Below, one piece after another: positions 9,975 to 20,721 of a stretch of 64,000 bases of DNA. Position 1 is the stretch's first letter; every line of letters starts with the position of its first letter. The translations under genes and the position numbers were made by a program. The notes under the pieces are model-generated. The model was given only the letters and a program-made list of their open reading frames with translations, was not told the DNA's origin and did no database searches. This DNA comes from Microstegium vimineum (taxonomy: Eukaryota > Streptophyta > Magnoliopsida > Poales > Poaceae): the NCBI GenBank assembly GCA_022036555.1, contig CM039126.1:33751925-33815924 (forward strand). The letters are read 5' to 3'.

Positions 9975-11887
9975 TGAAAGACCTTGTTTGGTTTTGGTTA
10001 ATTGATGACACCTATGGACTAACCCTATTGCTATGTGTATGATCAAGATAGGGTGATCCAAATAGACAAGTGGAGCTAGATGAAGGATCATGATGGATCA
10101 AGTGCTCTATGACTAAGGAAAAGAAGAAAGAGAAAAACAAAAATGGGCTCAAGGCAAAGGTATATTCATAGGGCCATTTTTGGTTTAGTGATCAAGACAC
10201 TATAGAGAGTGTGATCACCTTTAGGATAGATAGCCGTACTATTAAGAAGGGAAAACTCGTTTCGATTACAGTTATCATGTGCCACTAGGTTTTCATTGCA
10301 TACATATAAATTGAACCTACGTGACATAAAACATGAAACAAATCCAAGAAAATATGTTGTAAAAGCTAACACAGGTAAACAAAGGTATGGATCACAAGGT
10401 GTTAGCACATGTAAGCTTGGAGAAGAAGAAGAGGCTTGGTTCGGAACTCAAAGGTGCTCCGGACGCAGGTCCGGACGTAGAGCAAAGTGCTGTCCGGACC
10501 ATTGGACTTGCATCCGGAAGCATACCCTAGCCTCGGCAAAGTCTGGGCAGAGCAACCGGACACTAATCAGAGTCCGGACTCGGACTCCGGACGCACGACC
10601 GGATCAAAACGGCTCTCTGGGAGCTCTCTGCTGACGTCCGGACTGGCACTGTGCAAGTGCGTCCAGAGGCTCTGGATGCTCTTGGGTGCTCTCGGGTTGC
10701 CCTGGAAATATTTCCGGACGCAAGTCCGGGTGCAACTATTGCACGTGACCGGAGGCGACGTGGCAGCTGCAGACGAAGGCGGGAACGAGCGGATTCAAAC
10801 GGCAGGCCGACCGGACACAGGCGCATTGGTCCGGACAGCGCTCTGTGCGCATCCGGAGGCAGCGTCCGGACTTGAAGACAGAGGCTGTGCAACTCCTCTG
10901 ATGAAGGGTCCGGACGCAACCTTTAGTCCGGACCCCCCTTGCAAAGTGCGTCTGGAGGCACGTAGATAGTGGCAGTGAAGGGGCAAAATGGCTAGTTGCT
11001 TTGTGGAAGCTATAAATATGTGTTGGCCGGCTCCTAGGGCTCTCTCTTGCACTCTCCATTCATTTGATACACTTGTTCTTGCTTGAGAAGCCCTCCAACT
11101 CATCTCTCTTTGCTTGTGTTGCTAATTCTTGAGAGTTTGAGTGAACCAAGTGCTTGATCATTGCATTGCATCTTAGTGGCACTTGGTCATCATCATCACC
11201 GCGAAGTTTCTTGTTATTCTTGGTGTTTGCCAACACCTAGACGGCTTGGCGATTGAGGAGAAGCTTCGGCGTGTGTTGGTGATTGTTCGCGGCCGGCTTC
11301 ATCGACTTGTGAGAGGGCTTGTACCCACTTCGGCGGAGCGCCAAAGGGTAACTCTAGTGCATTGCTCGTGTCATTGAGTTACTCTCATGTGGGTGGTTTC
11401 TTGTGGCACCCAGGTAGTGGGCTTGGCTTGTGAATTGCCAATTAGCCACCAAAACACCACTTGAGTAGTCGACACAATGGGGACTAGCTTGGTGGCAACC
11501 AAGTGAACCTCGGGAGAAAAATTCTTTGTGCCATCTAGTCTCCCAGCTACTAATTGTGATTGGTCTTCATTGATATATTCTCTACACAAGCCATCGGTAT
11601 AACAATCATCCTTATCTTCGCATTACATTCTTTCATATGTTGTCTAGTCAGCTTGCTAGTTAGTTTTCTTATTAGTTGTTCTTGCTAGCTTGTACTAAGT
11701 GCCTTAGGTTCTTGCTATTGTTTGTTAGGCACTTAGCTAACTAGAATTGCATTGGATAGGTGGCTTCGCACCCCAAGTAGAGCTAGAGCAAAAAGCTTCG
11801 CTTTAGTGTTATCTAACCTTTTGCTCTAGTGATTTGTAGAATTTTATTAGGCTACTCACCCCCTCTCTAGCCATCTAGGACCTTTCA
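9975..11887 (+). repeat. 3' LTR of Sirevirus 1
   Basis: It begins TGAAAGACCTTG and ends AGGACCTTTCA, and aligns throughout with 1799-3731. It carries at least thirteen TCCGGA sites (10458-10930) and a TATA box at 11011. The right target copy ACTAC follows at 11888. Confidence 0.95.
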
Positions 11888-13435
11888 ACTACAGCTAGCT
11901 CTAAATCATGCGTAGGGTAATTGAGCTCATGTTTCTTAAGTTGGCGCGAGGCATAAGCTTTGACTCGGCCTTCTTGCATCAACACACAACCCAAACTGGT
12001 CTTTGATGCATCGCAGAAAACATCAAACGACTTCTTGATGTTAGGTTGGGCTAAAACTGGTGCGGTGGTTAACAATGTCCGCAAGGTGTGGAAAGCTGCT
12101 TCACATTTATCTATCCAAGCAAACTTTTGATCCTTTTGTAGCAGGGTGGTCATTGGTTGGCGATCTTTGAGAAGTTCGGTATGAAACGACGATAATAGCC
12201 TGCTAAACCCAGAAATGTTCTTATGTCATGTACCAAGGTAGGTGCTTTCCAATTCATTACTTCCTAAATTTTGCTAGGGTCAACCGAGATTCCATTCTCT
12301 GACAAAATATGCCCAAGGAATGGCACATTAGTGATCTAGAATTCACATTTGCTGAACTTGGCATACAACTTATGCTCCCGAAGTCGGGTTAAGACTATCG
12401 TCAAATGTTCTTCATGATCTTGCTTGTTCTCGTAGTATACCAAAATGTCATCGATGAACACGATCACAAACTTGTCTAACTCAGGCATGAACACCGAGTT
12501 CATCAAATACATGAAATATGCAGGAGCATTTGTCAATCCAAAAGACATGACAAGATATTTGTACAGTCCATATCTAGTGGAAAAGGCGGTCTTAGGTACA
12601 TCTTGTGGTCTAATTTTTATCTAGTGATAACCTGATCTTAAGTCTATCTTGGAAAAGACACGGGCCTTGGACAACTGATCGAACAAAATGTCGATGTGAG
12701 GTAAAGGATATTATTTTTGACGGTCACGACATTGAATGGCCGATAATCCACACACATCCACAGGGAATTGTCCTTCTTTTTCATCACGAACAAAGCAGGA
12801 CATCCCCACGCTGACTTGCTTGGCTGAATTAGACCTTTATCTAGCAAACCCTTTAGTTGTGTTTTTAATTATGCTAATTCATTGGGTGGCATCCGATAAG
12901 GTTTCTGTGAGATTGGTGCCATTCCTAGTACAAGTTCTATCGCAAACTCAACTTCTCTATCCAGGGAAAGACAAGGTAATTCCTCCGGAAATACGTCTGG
13001 GAACTCACATACTACAGGGATTTCGGTCAGAGAAGCGGTATAAAGTGCACTAGAAGTGCTAACTATCTCTAGTCTCCTAGGCAAACATACTTTAAAAGTA
13101 CCCTTACCCATGGGATCCTTAAGATATATGTTCCTACTTTTAGTGTCCAACACCACTTCCCATTCCTTCATCCATTCCATCCCTAGTATGACATCCAAAG
13201 CTAAGCCTGGCATGATTATTAAATTCATTTGGAACTCTCGATTGGCTATTTTGAGGATTACTCCTTGTAGTATCTGGTTGGTCAACAAGTCAGCCCCGGC
13301 TGAACTTATTCGATAGCCATACTCCAATTCCTTAACTTTTAACTCATGCTTTTTAACAAATGATTGACTGGTGAACGAATGCGAAGATCCAGAATCGAAC
13401 AAAACAACTGTGGGGAACTGATTAATAGAGAACAT
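11888..13435 (-). pseudogene. protease, RT and first part of RNase H of the Tekay-like element (broken)
   Basis: On the minus strand the frame at 12869-13435 holds a gypsy retropepsin (VVLFDSGSSHSF, then LDVILGMEW) and the start of RT (FPDVFPEELP). RT continues in fragments 12644-12847 and 12336-12548; the second has the catalytic box FIDDILVY. RNase H (FDVFCDAS ... LKKHELNYPTHDLELAVV) runs to the Sirevirus insertion point at 11888 and resumes at 1793. Frame changes between the fragments and the insertion make it non-functional. Confidence 0.88.
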
Positions 13436-13479
13436 ACCGGCGATGACTGGCTCTCCAATAGGGATCTCATCCAGGTTGG

Positions 13480-14545
13480 TGAAATGTACTCAGGCATTGT
13501 AATTCAGCTATGGTTTGGGAGGATTGGTGCACTGCTTATAGAAGTGTCCCATTTGGCCACACTTGTAGCACGATCCTCTCACTGGGGTGTTAGCTCCTGC
13601 CAGTGGATTCTAAGCTGTTTTAGCACTCGGAGTGGCCACCTTTTATGGCTTGACATTCCTCTGAGGTCTTGGAGCATTCTGTTGCTTGCGCTGTGGCGGC
13701 CTGAACCTTACTCCAAGTGCATGGGGATGGTATTGTGGACGGTTGACAAACGGAGTCCGTGCTTGAGAAGCACCTGCTTCAAAAGCTCTCTTCCTGCTCT
13801 TAGATGCGGTTTATAGATTATTATGGTTCTCTTGAGTTAAGCAGTCACTGACAAAGTCATTGAACACAGTCCTCGAGGACGTGCCTACTGTCTTTAGCAT
13901 CTTCGGGTTAAGACCCCTCTTGAAGCTAGCAATGTCCTTGCTCTCAGTGTCAACAAACTCAGTTGCATAGCGCGACAGGTTGTTGAAAGCATGCAGGTAT
14001 TCAGTCAGGGTTTTGGTCCCTTGTGTCAGCTTCATAAACTGTCCCACCTTCATAGCCATTAGACCAGGTGGTATGTAGTTACCACAGAAAGCAGTGGTGA
14101 AACGAGCCCAAGTAACCTGCTCGCCTTCACGATAGGTAGCACGGTGATGAATCCACCAAATCCCGGCGGGACCTTGAAGTTGATGAGCTGCATATTCCGC
14201 CTTTAGGGTCTCTGTTAACCTAAGGAGACGAAACTTTTGTTCCATTGTATTGATCCATTCATCTGCTTCCAAAAGTTCAGAGGCTTCCTTGAATATTGGT
14301 GGTTTTGTGTCCAGGAAATCCTTGAAGGTGGCAGGAGCCCCATCTCCTCCACCTCTGCGGGTATTCTTTGCAATGTTGCGCAACACAGCTTCCATATTGA
14401 GCTGCAGATTCTCGATGTTATGCTTACTTCCCAGAAACCAGTTAAAGAATTCCTCGGCCGACATCTGGGGAGGAGGAGGTGGTGGTGGCGGCGCATCGGC
14501 ACCAGCACGTGAACCACTGGCTGTGGTACGGCGAGTTTCAGGCAT
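13480..14545 (-). pseudogene. gag of the Tekay-like element
   Basis: The start is the ATG at 14545 (MPETRRTTASG), directly after an AG dinucleotide. The N-terminus has a Pro run, then a retrotransposon gag domain (FLDTKPPIF, WINTMEQKF, FTTAFCGNYIPP). The frame stops at 13811-13813 but continues beyond it to a zinc knuckle CYKCGQMGHFYKQC at 13529-13570 (CX2CX4HX4C). Further in-frame stops lie between. Gag forms the particle and binds RNA through the knuckle. The stop between the gag domain and the knuckle marks a decayed copy. Confidence 0.88.
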
Positions 14546-14876
14546 CTACATATGATAGTATCAAGTTAGTAGATCGCAACGAGGTAGGAGTTGTAGGTGA
14601 CATATAATTATGTCATACTGAATTAACTGGTGAAACACACAGTCCACTCAATAAAGTAGAGGCACAATGATTCAACTACAATCACCACATCGGGTTCATC
14701 GACATGACAACTAAACATAGCACACCATCGCATGTCAAGTTTGTCAGCATACATACACTGGACTTTTAGTACTGAGCGTTAACAAATTACGCTTACAACC
14801 CATCCATCAACACATGGTTACAGGAAACCATGGTGCAAAAGCAACAAAAGGCTAACTAGCACTGGCCTCTAGGCAC

Positions 14877-15842
14877 CTAAGCATGTGACTCCTGGTCACT
14901 GTCCACCTAAGATGTCGCGGCATTGTCCCCCTCAGCTACCCCTGGAGGAGGGTGAAGCTGGTTGTGCAACTGGTGCACCTGCTCGTGCAACGTGTCATTG
15001 TAGGCGTAGGTGACGTTCAGCTAGGCTCTCAGGTTGGCCTCTTCATTCCAAGTAGCATTCCTCTCTGTCACTGCGCGGGCACGCATCAGCTCACTGCTCC
15101 AAACAACTGCATAGGACTGCTCCCTCTGATCCCTGATCACTGAGAGATCCTGAGCCAACACCTCCTTGTCATGTTCTAGCTTGGTCTTCTGCAGCTTTAA
15201 CTACTCTAGCTCCTTCTACAGAGCCTCCATGTTCATTTCGCACTCACGGCGAACCTCACGCCTGTCGGTACAAGCACCACGGTAGTTGTCCTCCATGTGA
15301 GCAAAACCCATCTCTAGGTCATGGTAGGCAGTCATCATGGTGAACATGGCGCTCATAGGAGGACCAGTGCTGCTCTGGCACTCCTCTGGGCCTCCTGTCA
15401 AAGCAGTTCCCTTGGGCTGCTCCCACACCATGGTGTGAGGGCTGTCACTAGGGAATAGCCCTGGCAGAGCACGAACCATAGCCTCTAGAGCTGTCTGGAT
15501 GATGCTCAAAAGCACCCTGTAGGCTGCACTGCAGGCACCTTCCCAAGGCGTCCTTCCTTTTCCTCCGAACATCCAACCTCCCAGCCGCAAGTCTCCTATG
15601 CCAGGTGGAACAACGGCCTCCTCATCGACAAAGGTACCATCTCCAAGGCTCTCCTTGCTCCAATAGTAGCGAGGTGCCTTCTCCTCTGGGTAGCCCGCTG
15701 CACTGAGGACCCTCCAGAGAAGAGTGAGCATGCCAAACTTCTCTAGAAACTTGCTCTTGAGACGAGGACTCCTGGTGGCAAGCTGGTGGCGAGGGACTCT
15801 GCCTCTAATGGACTTGTGGGCAGTGGACTTGGTACGAGCCAT
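14877..15842 (-). pseudogene. leader ORF with histone H3-tail-like N-terminus (stops inside)
   Basis: A frame of 322 codons in sense orientation between PBS and gag. The chosen ATG at 15842 directly follows a pyrimidine-rich stretch and CAG. The product begins MARTKSTAHKS and continues GRVPRHQLAT. It matches 16 of the first 27 residues of plant histone H3, including A1-K4, T6-A7, K9-S10, P16-R17 and Q19-T22. After residue 27 the similarity ends. A middle region of unknown type follows (to about residue 208), then a coiled-coil-like tail rich in Leu, Glu and Lys. Stops at 15216, near 15202, near 15021 and near 14911 break the frame. No enzyme motif is seen. I do not recognise the middle region. 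An in-frame extension upstream is open but is probably leader or intron. Confidence 0.7.
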
Positions 15843-16595
15843 CTGTAGCAAAGGTATAAGAGGGAGTTTGTAAGAACCAATTTTTATACCTAGATAATTA
15901 AGCAACAATTTTTAACTTGCGAGGAAAGTAGTGAAATGAATGACATCATGACATAATATGATGCATGCATGTAAAGTACGTCCTCACATAGAAAAGTAAA
16001 GGAGTAAGATATCGTACTAGGCGGTGGCATACATCGTTCCCTCATATATACGTAACTATACGCACTAATCGAAAGTGCTATTATGTACCTGCAGAAAATT
16101 TATTTCGGCCCATCCCTCACAGTATGAATAAATGCATTGCGGAATGTAAACCCAGTGCTCCCATATATACACTCCCAAGTATACATATGAAGCACCTGTA
16201 GCTAGTTCTTCGTCCTATTGACGACATCGTCATCACAGACGGCACTCCCACACAAGGATACCTTCTCATGATCGTGTGTAAATGCGATCATGGTCCAGTA
16301 TCATATAAGCATTCCCCTAGAATCGGCAGTGTATCCGACCATGCTCTCACAACTCTCACTCACCAAGGCGTAGCGGCATTCTGATCCATACATTATCACT
16401 CAAGTGAATGGCACCCATACAATTTCAACCTATATGGACAAGTAAATAGAAATATGATGCATTACCCCCAAGTCAGTACTTAGATAAGCCACCTAGATCC
16501 TATTGGGCCTAAGAGACACGACTACTGGCACACTATTAGTTTAGTGAAAATAGTATTTTTTAAATACCCATATGAACGGTAATCGTTGAACTAAG
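15843..16595 (-). other. untranslated leader of the Tekay-like element
   Basis: About 750 bp between the PBS and the leader ORF, rich in A and T, with no long open frame. On the minus strand it would hold any 5' splice donor paired with the AG sites at the leader ORF and gag starts. A second non-coding gap lies at 14546-14876. Confidence 0.6.
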
Positions 16596-16607
16596 GCTCT
16601 GATGCCA
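16596..16607 (-). other. primer binding site, Tekay-like element
   Basis: The minus strand reads TGGCATCAGAGC, two bases after the LTR end. This is the initiator tRNA-Met site with one change (T to C at position 4). Confidence 0.88.
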
Positions 16608-18061
16608 GCTGTAACAGAACCGCCCAAATTACAAAAACATAAGTCCAAAAACCCACAGCCAATGCGATAAATTTTCGTACTTAGGCTTTCATAACCCCGG
16701 TAGTCCGTGAAACCACAACGGATTTCATACCTTGCTCAATCTTAGCTGAGAATCGCTTTAGTTCAACAGACCATTCATACGTTACATAAAGTTCAAATAC
16801 GAATACATCAGAGTATGAATTTTGAAAAGTTATTACATAACCAAATCTCTTGCAGCGGAAATAGTTTTGAAACCAACTCACACACACTTAGTTCATTATA
16901 GTGCCAGTAATAAGTCGTTTCTCACAAAAGCATAGATGAGACTTCAGAAGTGACCATCGCCCATGGTCCTAGTTGTCGCCCATAGTTGGGTAGAGACAGT
17001 TGATGCAGTACCGTAGATCTGTCCATCTGTAACAACATTGGGAACAGAACCCTGAGTACTCGAGTGTACTCAGATAGACTTACCCGTCTTAAACTAAAAT
17101 AAAGACACCAAGGATAATGCAGGCTTTTATGGTGGTACAAGGTCGAACTCTCTTTTGTGGAAAAGCATCTACTATTGAGTACTTTAAGAATGAAGCCATA
17201 TTTTATAATTGTTACCTGTCTTCTAAATTAGCACCTGTACTAAACAATACACTTGATTAAACAGAGAATGACCAGTTTTCCTTCTGGTCTCATCATATCA
17301 TTCCATCGGAACCATTCAAGTAATTAATTGTTCCCACGCCAGTGTAGCAATTGTCAAGTTCTCACTAACGGGGAGAGACAGCGATTCGAATCGAATTCCT
17401 ATCTAGCTGGATGTTTTATTCCTCACCCAAACTTCGCAGCCCTTGAACGGGGGCGCAACAGTCGCCTATTCTACCTTTTAAACCAAGATCGATTCATAAC
17501 CCCCACGAACAAGCCCGAGGACCGACCGCACCCAGGGCGCTCCAGCTAAGGATCTGTTAGCCGGCTATTGGACTTACTCTCCGCGTCCTCGCCAACCCGC
17601 ACCGGCTTGCGGTTAGCTTCGTTCTTGGTTCGGCCAGTGGGTAGGTTTCGCAGCTCGAACGAGTTATCTTGCCAGCTAAGGGTTGAGGCATGCATTCAAC
17701 ATGACAAGAGGGACACCACCCGATTGGCTCGCCAAAAAGGCAGACACATACGCAAAATACTGGCCTAGGGCTCGCAGCTCAGCTAGATGTTGCCGATATC
17801 AGACGTACGGACAATTTTTCAACCTTCCCGGTTGCCTTTCTATTCCATGATATCTTTCATACCCCGGCTTCGCCATGTAGAGCAATACGTGACTTGTGTT
17901 ACCGAGGGAGCCATATTTAATTAGCGGGGCTAAGCATCATCTTTACTATGCTAACAAGTTAACAAGGATATAAGGATATCAAAAGCAGGGAGAGTAATAT
18001 GCAATAATTAGGTTCACCCAACTCCTATACTTAATGCAACAAGTATATAGAACATAGTAAA

Positions 18062-18249
18062 TTAGATATCATAAAATACGGTTAAGATGCACTGGGGCTT
18101 GCCTTTCTCGAACGAGCTAGGCTGGTGATCGGGATACTCCTGGAGTTCCTCTTCTGGTTCCTCGTTCACGTGCCCTTCGTTGGCTCCTTGCTGACTGCCT
18201 TCTTCCTTCTCCTGGGGAAGGCTGTACTGTGCTTCGTCCTGCGATCCTG
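18062..18249 (-). other. short acidic open frame inside the LTR
   Basis: The minus strand is open for about 62 codons (GSQDEAQYSLPQEKEEG..., then NEEPEEELQEY). It follows ATACAG, a possible splice acceptor, and ends in TAA at 18062-18064. The product is rich in Glu, Gln and Pro and has no start codon of its own, so it could only be an exon. Its GC content is higher than the flanking LTR. No family is recognised; chance openness is possible. Confidence 0.3.
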
Positions 18250-19214
18250 TATGATGCGTATATGCAAATGATATGAGACAAGGTATATTATTACTTATGC
18301 AAGATGGTGAATATGCTAAGATGTGACATGCTCATGATGTTCCTTTCTTTAGTGTCTTCCGAGTAGGTGCAAATTTCTTCGCTTGTAGTTCTTTATTATA
18401 ATTGTAATTAAGCAAATAAACTTTTCACACAAGAGACTAATACTAGCAGCAGGGTTCCGTTTCAGGTTACTAACCTAACTGGTTGATTAGTGCTTCAAAG
18501 ATACACCAAAGCTTAATTAACTATCTAACCTTTCTTACAAACAAGCTAGTTAACTAGAGAATTAACACAGAACTACACACCCTACGAAAACAGTTCATAA
18601 AATTCTACAAAAATTACAGTAGCTTAAACAGGGGAAAACTAGCATGCTCAAATTTTTCCAAGTTAAAAGGAACAGTATTCTATTCTGTACAAAATTAGCA
18701 AGTCTAAAGCTAAATAATAGTTAAAAATACTTAGTACAGTGAAAGTGATGAACTAACCAGATTAGCATTTTTCCTAGTTACTATTCCTTATTGGAAAGCT
18801 ACACAAAAAGTTACAACTTCATTTAACTAGAACCTTATTCACTAAAAATGTTACAAGTTAACACCCAAAACACATTTTAATTGCTAGTTATTTATTTTTC
18901 CACAGAAACTACTCAGGATATAATTTTACTAGATTCTAACAACCATTTAATATCTACTGGAATAGGAATTACATTTTTAGCACAAGCCTAAAATAGCTTA
19001 ACTGATTTATGCAGTTTTAATCATTTTTAGGATTTATTTAATCCTACATAGAAAAGTACTACCAAATACACATGTAATATTTTTCCAGGGTATAACTGCT
19101 TGTAACAAGTACTCACAATTATTTTCATGATTTCTAGATTATTATTCAGTGCGATATGATTTTTACAAATTGTTTCACATTTTCTAAAAATTGGAAAAAT
19201 AAAAGGTTTAGGCC

Positions 19215-19825
19215 TTTCAGCCCAACAGGCCGAGTAGGCTCGACGGCTGAGGCGGCCCACTCCCTGCAGGAGCCGGCGCCTGACAGAGGGGGCCCACGTG
19301 AGGGGGACCCCACGCGTCGGTGACACAGGGCGGAGGCGAAGCTTTCGCCGGCGATATCTCATCGGTCGTCGTTGCAGGCTCGGGGAGGCGAGGCGGAGCT
19401 GCAGTGGAGATGGAGAGGACGGCGGTGCTCCGCGGTGGGCGGAACGGCGGTGATGCCACTCGGCGGTGCTGCGGCTGCGCGCTCTGGTGCGCACGAGAGC
19501 AAGGGCGAGGCGAGAGCGAGAGAGGGGAGGAGGGCGTTTAGCATTGGACAGAATGGAGGGAGGGAGTATAGGGGCGCGTCCGCTTCGGACATACGCACGG
19601 CTCGGCCAGAGCTCAGCGTCCACGCGGGCATCATCAGTGGGCATGGCAGCCACGCGGCGGGCGGCGTCTGCTCGTGGTCGGGTGCACACGCGGTGCACGT
19701 GAGGCTCGGCCATATTGCGGCGCGGCTCGGCCAGAGCGCATCGCGGCGGGAACCGGTGCGGCGCGCGCGGGGCAGGCCAGGCTTGCTGCGCTGCTGGGCC
19801 GCTTCGTCGGCGCCGGCCCAATAAG
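19215..19825. other. GC-rich island within the LTR
   Basis: About 600 bp of GC- and CpG-rich sequence inside an AT-rich LTR. It contains gene-promoter-like words such as CACGTG. Open frames on both strands are of low complexity (Arg, Ala, Pro) and look like composition effects. It may be the LTR promoter or a captured host fragment. Confidence 0.4.
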
Positions 19826-20313
19826 GTAAGGAAATCATTTTTCTTTTTCTTTTCTAATTTGATTTCTTGTTTTGATTTGTTTCTTTTTCAAACAGCTTTA
19901 AAAATTCAAAACCAAGCTTTGGTGTGAACACCAAAGTTGTTCCAAAGATTTTAAACTATCTTTTTGCTTGAGAGGTCAAGGCCAACTTCTCTATAGTTTT
20001 TGAATTAGAATTTAAAATCAAATGTGAAGCCTTTATTTTAATAAAAGACAATGATTCCAAAATGACATTTAAATTTTATTTCTCCTATTAAACCTAGGGT
20101 TTTAAAAAGCAAGATTAATTAAGTGCATTGTTTTCAAGACTTGATTCAAACACCATCAATTTTATGAATCCATCTTACTTCATCATTCTAAGCAATGTTA
20201 ACTTAACTTGATCCTTAAAATGAAATGCCATGATGCTTCATGATGATGCTTATGCAATGAATGATTTGCAATGATCATGTGGATTGTGCAATGCTTAACA
20301 CTAGGGTGTTACA

Positions 20314-20716
20314 CGCATCGCCGTGCGGTCTGCTAGCCGCGCCCTCGTCGAGCACCGCCCTCACGCTCCACCCTAACCACGCTCGCCGCACGACGGCGTC
20401 GCCCCCCTCCCTCCCAGCCACCTCATTGCCCCTCCCACCCTCGAGTTTCCTCCCTGGAACCCTAACCCACCCCCCATCCCTGCCATCACCACAGCAGCAG
20501 TAACTCCTCCACCCCTAGGGTTCCTCTTCTATCTGTCCTTCCTAGGGTTTCATCCACGAATCTAAGGTCACGTGGTTCTGCTGTCTTTGACTTGCTCTTC
20601 AGTGGTGTCCTTGTCCGTTGCCCGATGTGCATTGATTCGTCTACACTTCTTACCTAAGGTAGCCAGTGCAACTCATTCCATTACTTATCTATTGCTTGCT
20701 TCCGATAGGCTTTTCG
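20314..20716. other. orphan GC-rich patch between two retrotransposons
   Basis: This 403 bp stretch lies between the Tekay LTR end and the CACCC target site of the gag-only Athila element. The first half is C-rich and CpG-rich; then come CCTAGGGTTT (20541-20550, a telo-box-like word) and CACGTG (20569-20574). It resembles the 5' end of a grass gene or an Athila leader. No protein is recognised. Before insertion it was contiguous with 40947 onward. Confidence 0.4.
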
Positions 20717-20721
20717 CACCC

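Larger units (their letters stand above)
1799..11887 (+). mobile_element. Sirevirus/Maximus-type Ty1/copia element 1
   Basis: A full-length element of 10,089 bp with LTRs of 1933 and 1913 bp, PBS, gag, protease, integrase, RT, RNase H, a long spacer and PPT. The target duplication is ACTGC (1794-1798) on the left and ACTAC (11888-11892) on the right, one transition apart. It sits in the RNase H domain of the minus-strand gypsy element. The gag type, second zinc knuckle, long spacer with repeated GGGGGAG motifs and CG-rich palindromic LTR agree with the Sirevirus (Opie/Ji-like) lineage. The LTRs differ by many substitutions and a roughly 20-bp indel near 2460-2490, so the insertion is not recent. 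Confidence 0.95.
1..20313 (-). mobile_element. Tekay-like Ty3/gypsy chromovirus, interrupted by a copia element
   Basis: The minus strand reads, from right to left: 5' LTR (16610-20313), PBS, leader ORF, gag, protease, RT, RNase H, integrase with chromodomain, PPT and the first 17 bp of the 3' LTR. The element continues off the left edge. The two LTR starts are identical over 17 bp (positions 1-17 and 20297-20313). The 3.7 kb LTR, the domain order and the C-terminal chromodomain fit the Tekay/Del chromovirus lineage. The body is split at 1799-11887 by a Sirevirus; removing that insert and one 5-bp target copy restores a continuous RNase H reading frame. Several frameshifts and stops show it is no longer autonomous. 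The lineage name is an inference from domains and LTR size. Confidence 0.9.
16610..20313 (-). repeat. 5' LTR of the Tekay-like element (3704 bp)
   Basis: On the minus strand it starts TGTAACACCC and ends GGTTCTGTTACA, with short inverted ends TGTAACA/TGTTACA. The outer 17 bp are repeated at position 1. It contains an AT-rich half, a short acidic open frame (18062-18249) and a GC-rich patch (19215-19825). LTRs over 3 kb are typical of Tekay/Del elements. Confidence 0.9.

Noticed and set aside
17380..17400. GATTCGAATC resembling a tRNA gene B box
   Set aside because: No matching A box or cloverleaf is visible around it, and it lies within a retrotransposon LTR.
19027..19821. Long minus-strand open frame in the GC-rich LTR patch
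   Set aside because: Overlapping long frames exist on both strands and the product is low-complexity Arg/Ala/Pro, as expected from GC-rich DNA.
20261..20503. Possible small host protein across the Tekay LTR border
   Set aside because: The frame crosses the retrotransposon edge at 20313/20314 and is Pro/Ser-rich without a motif.
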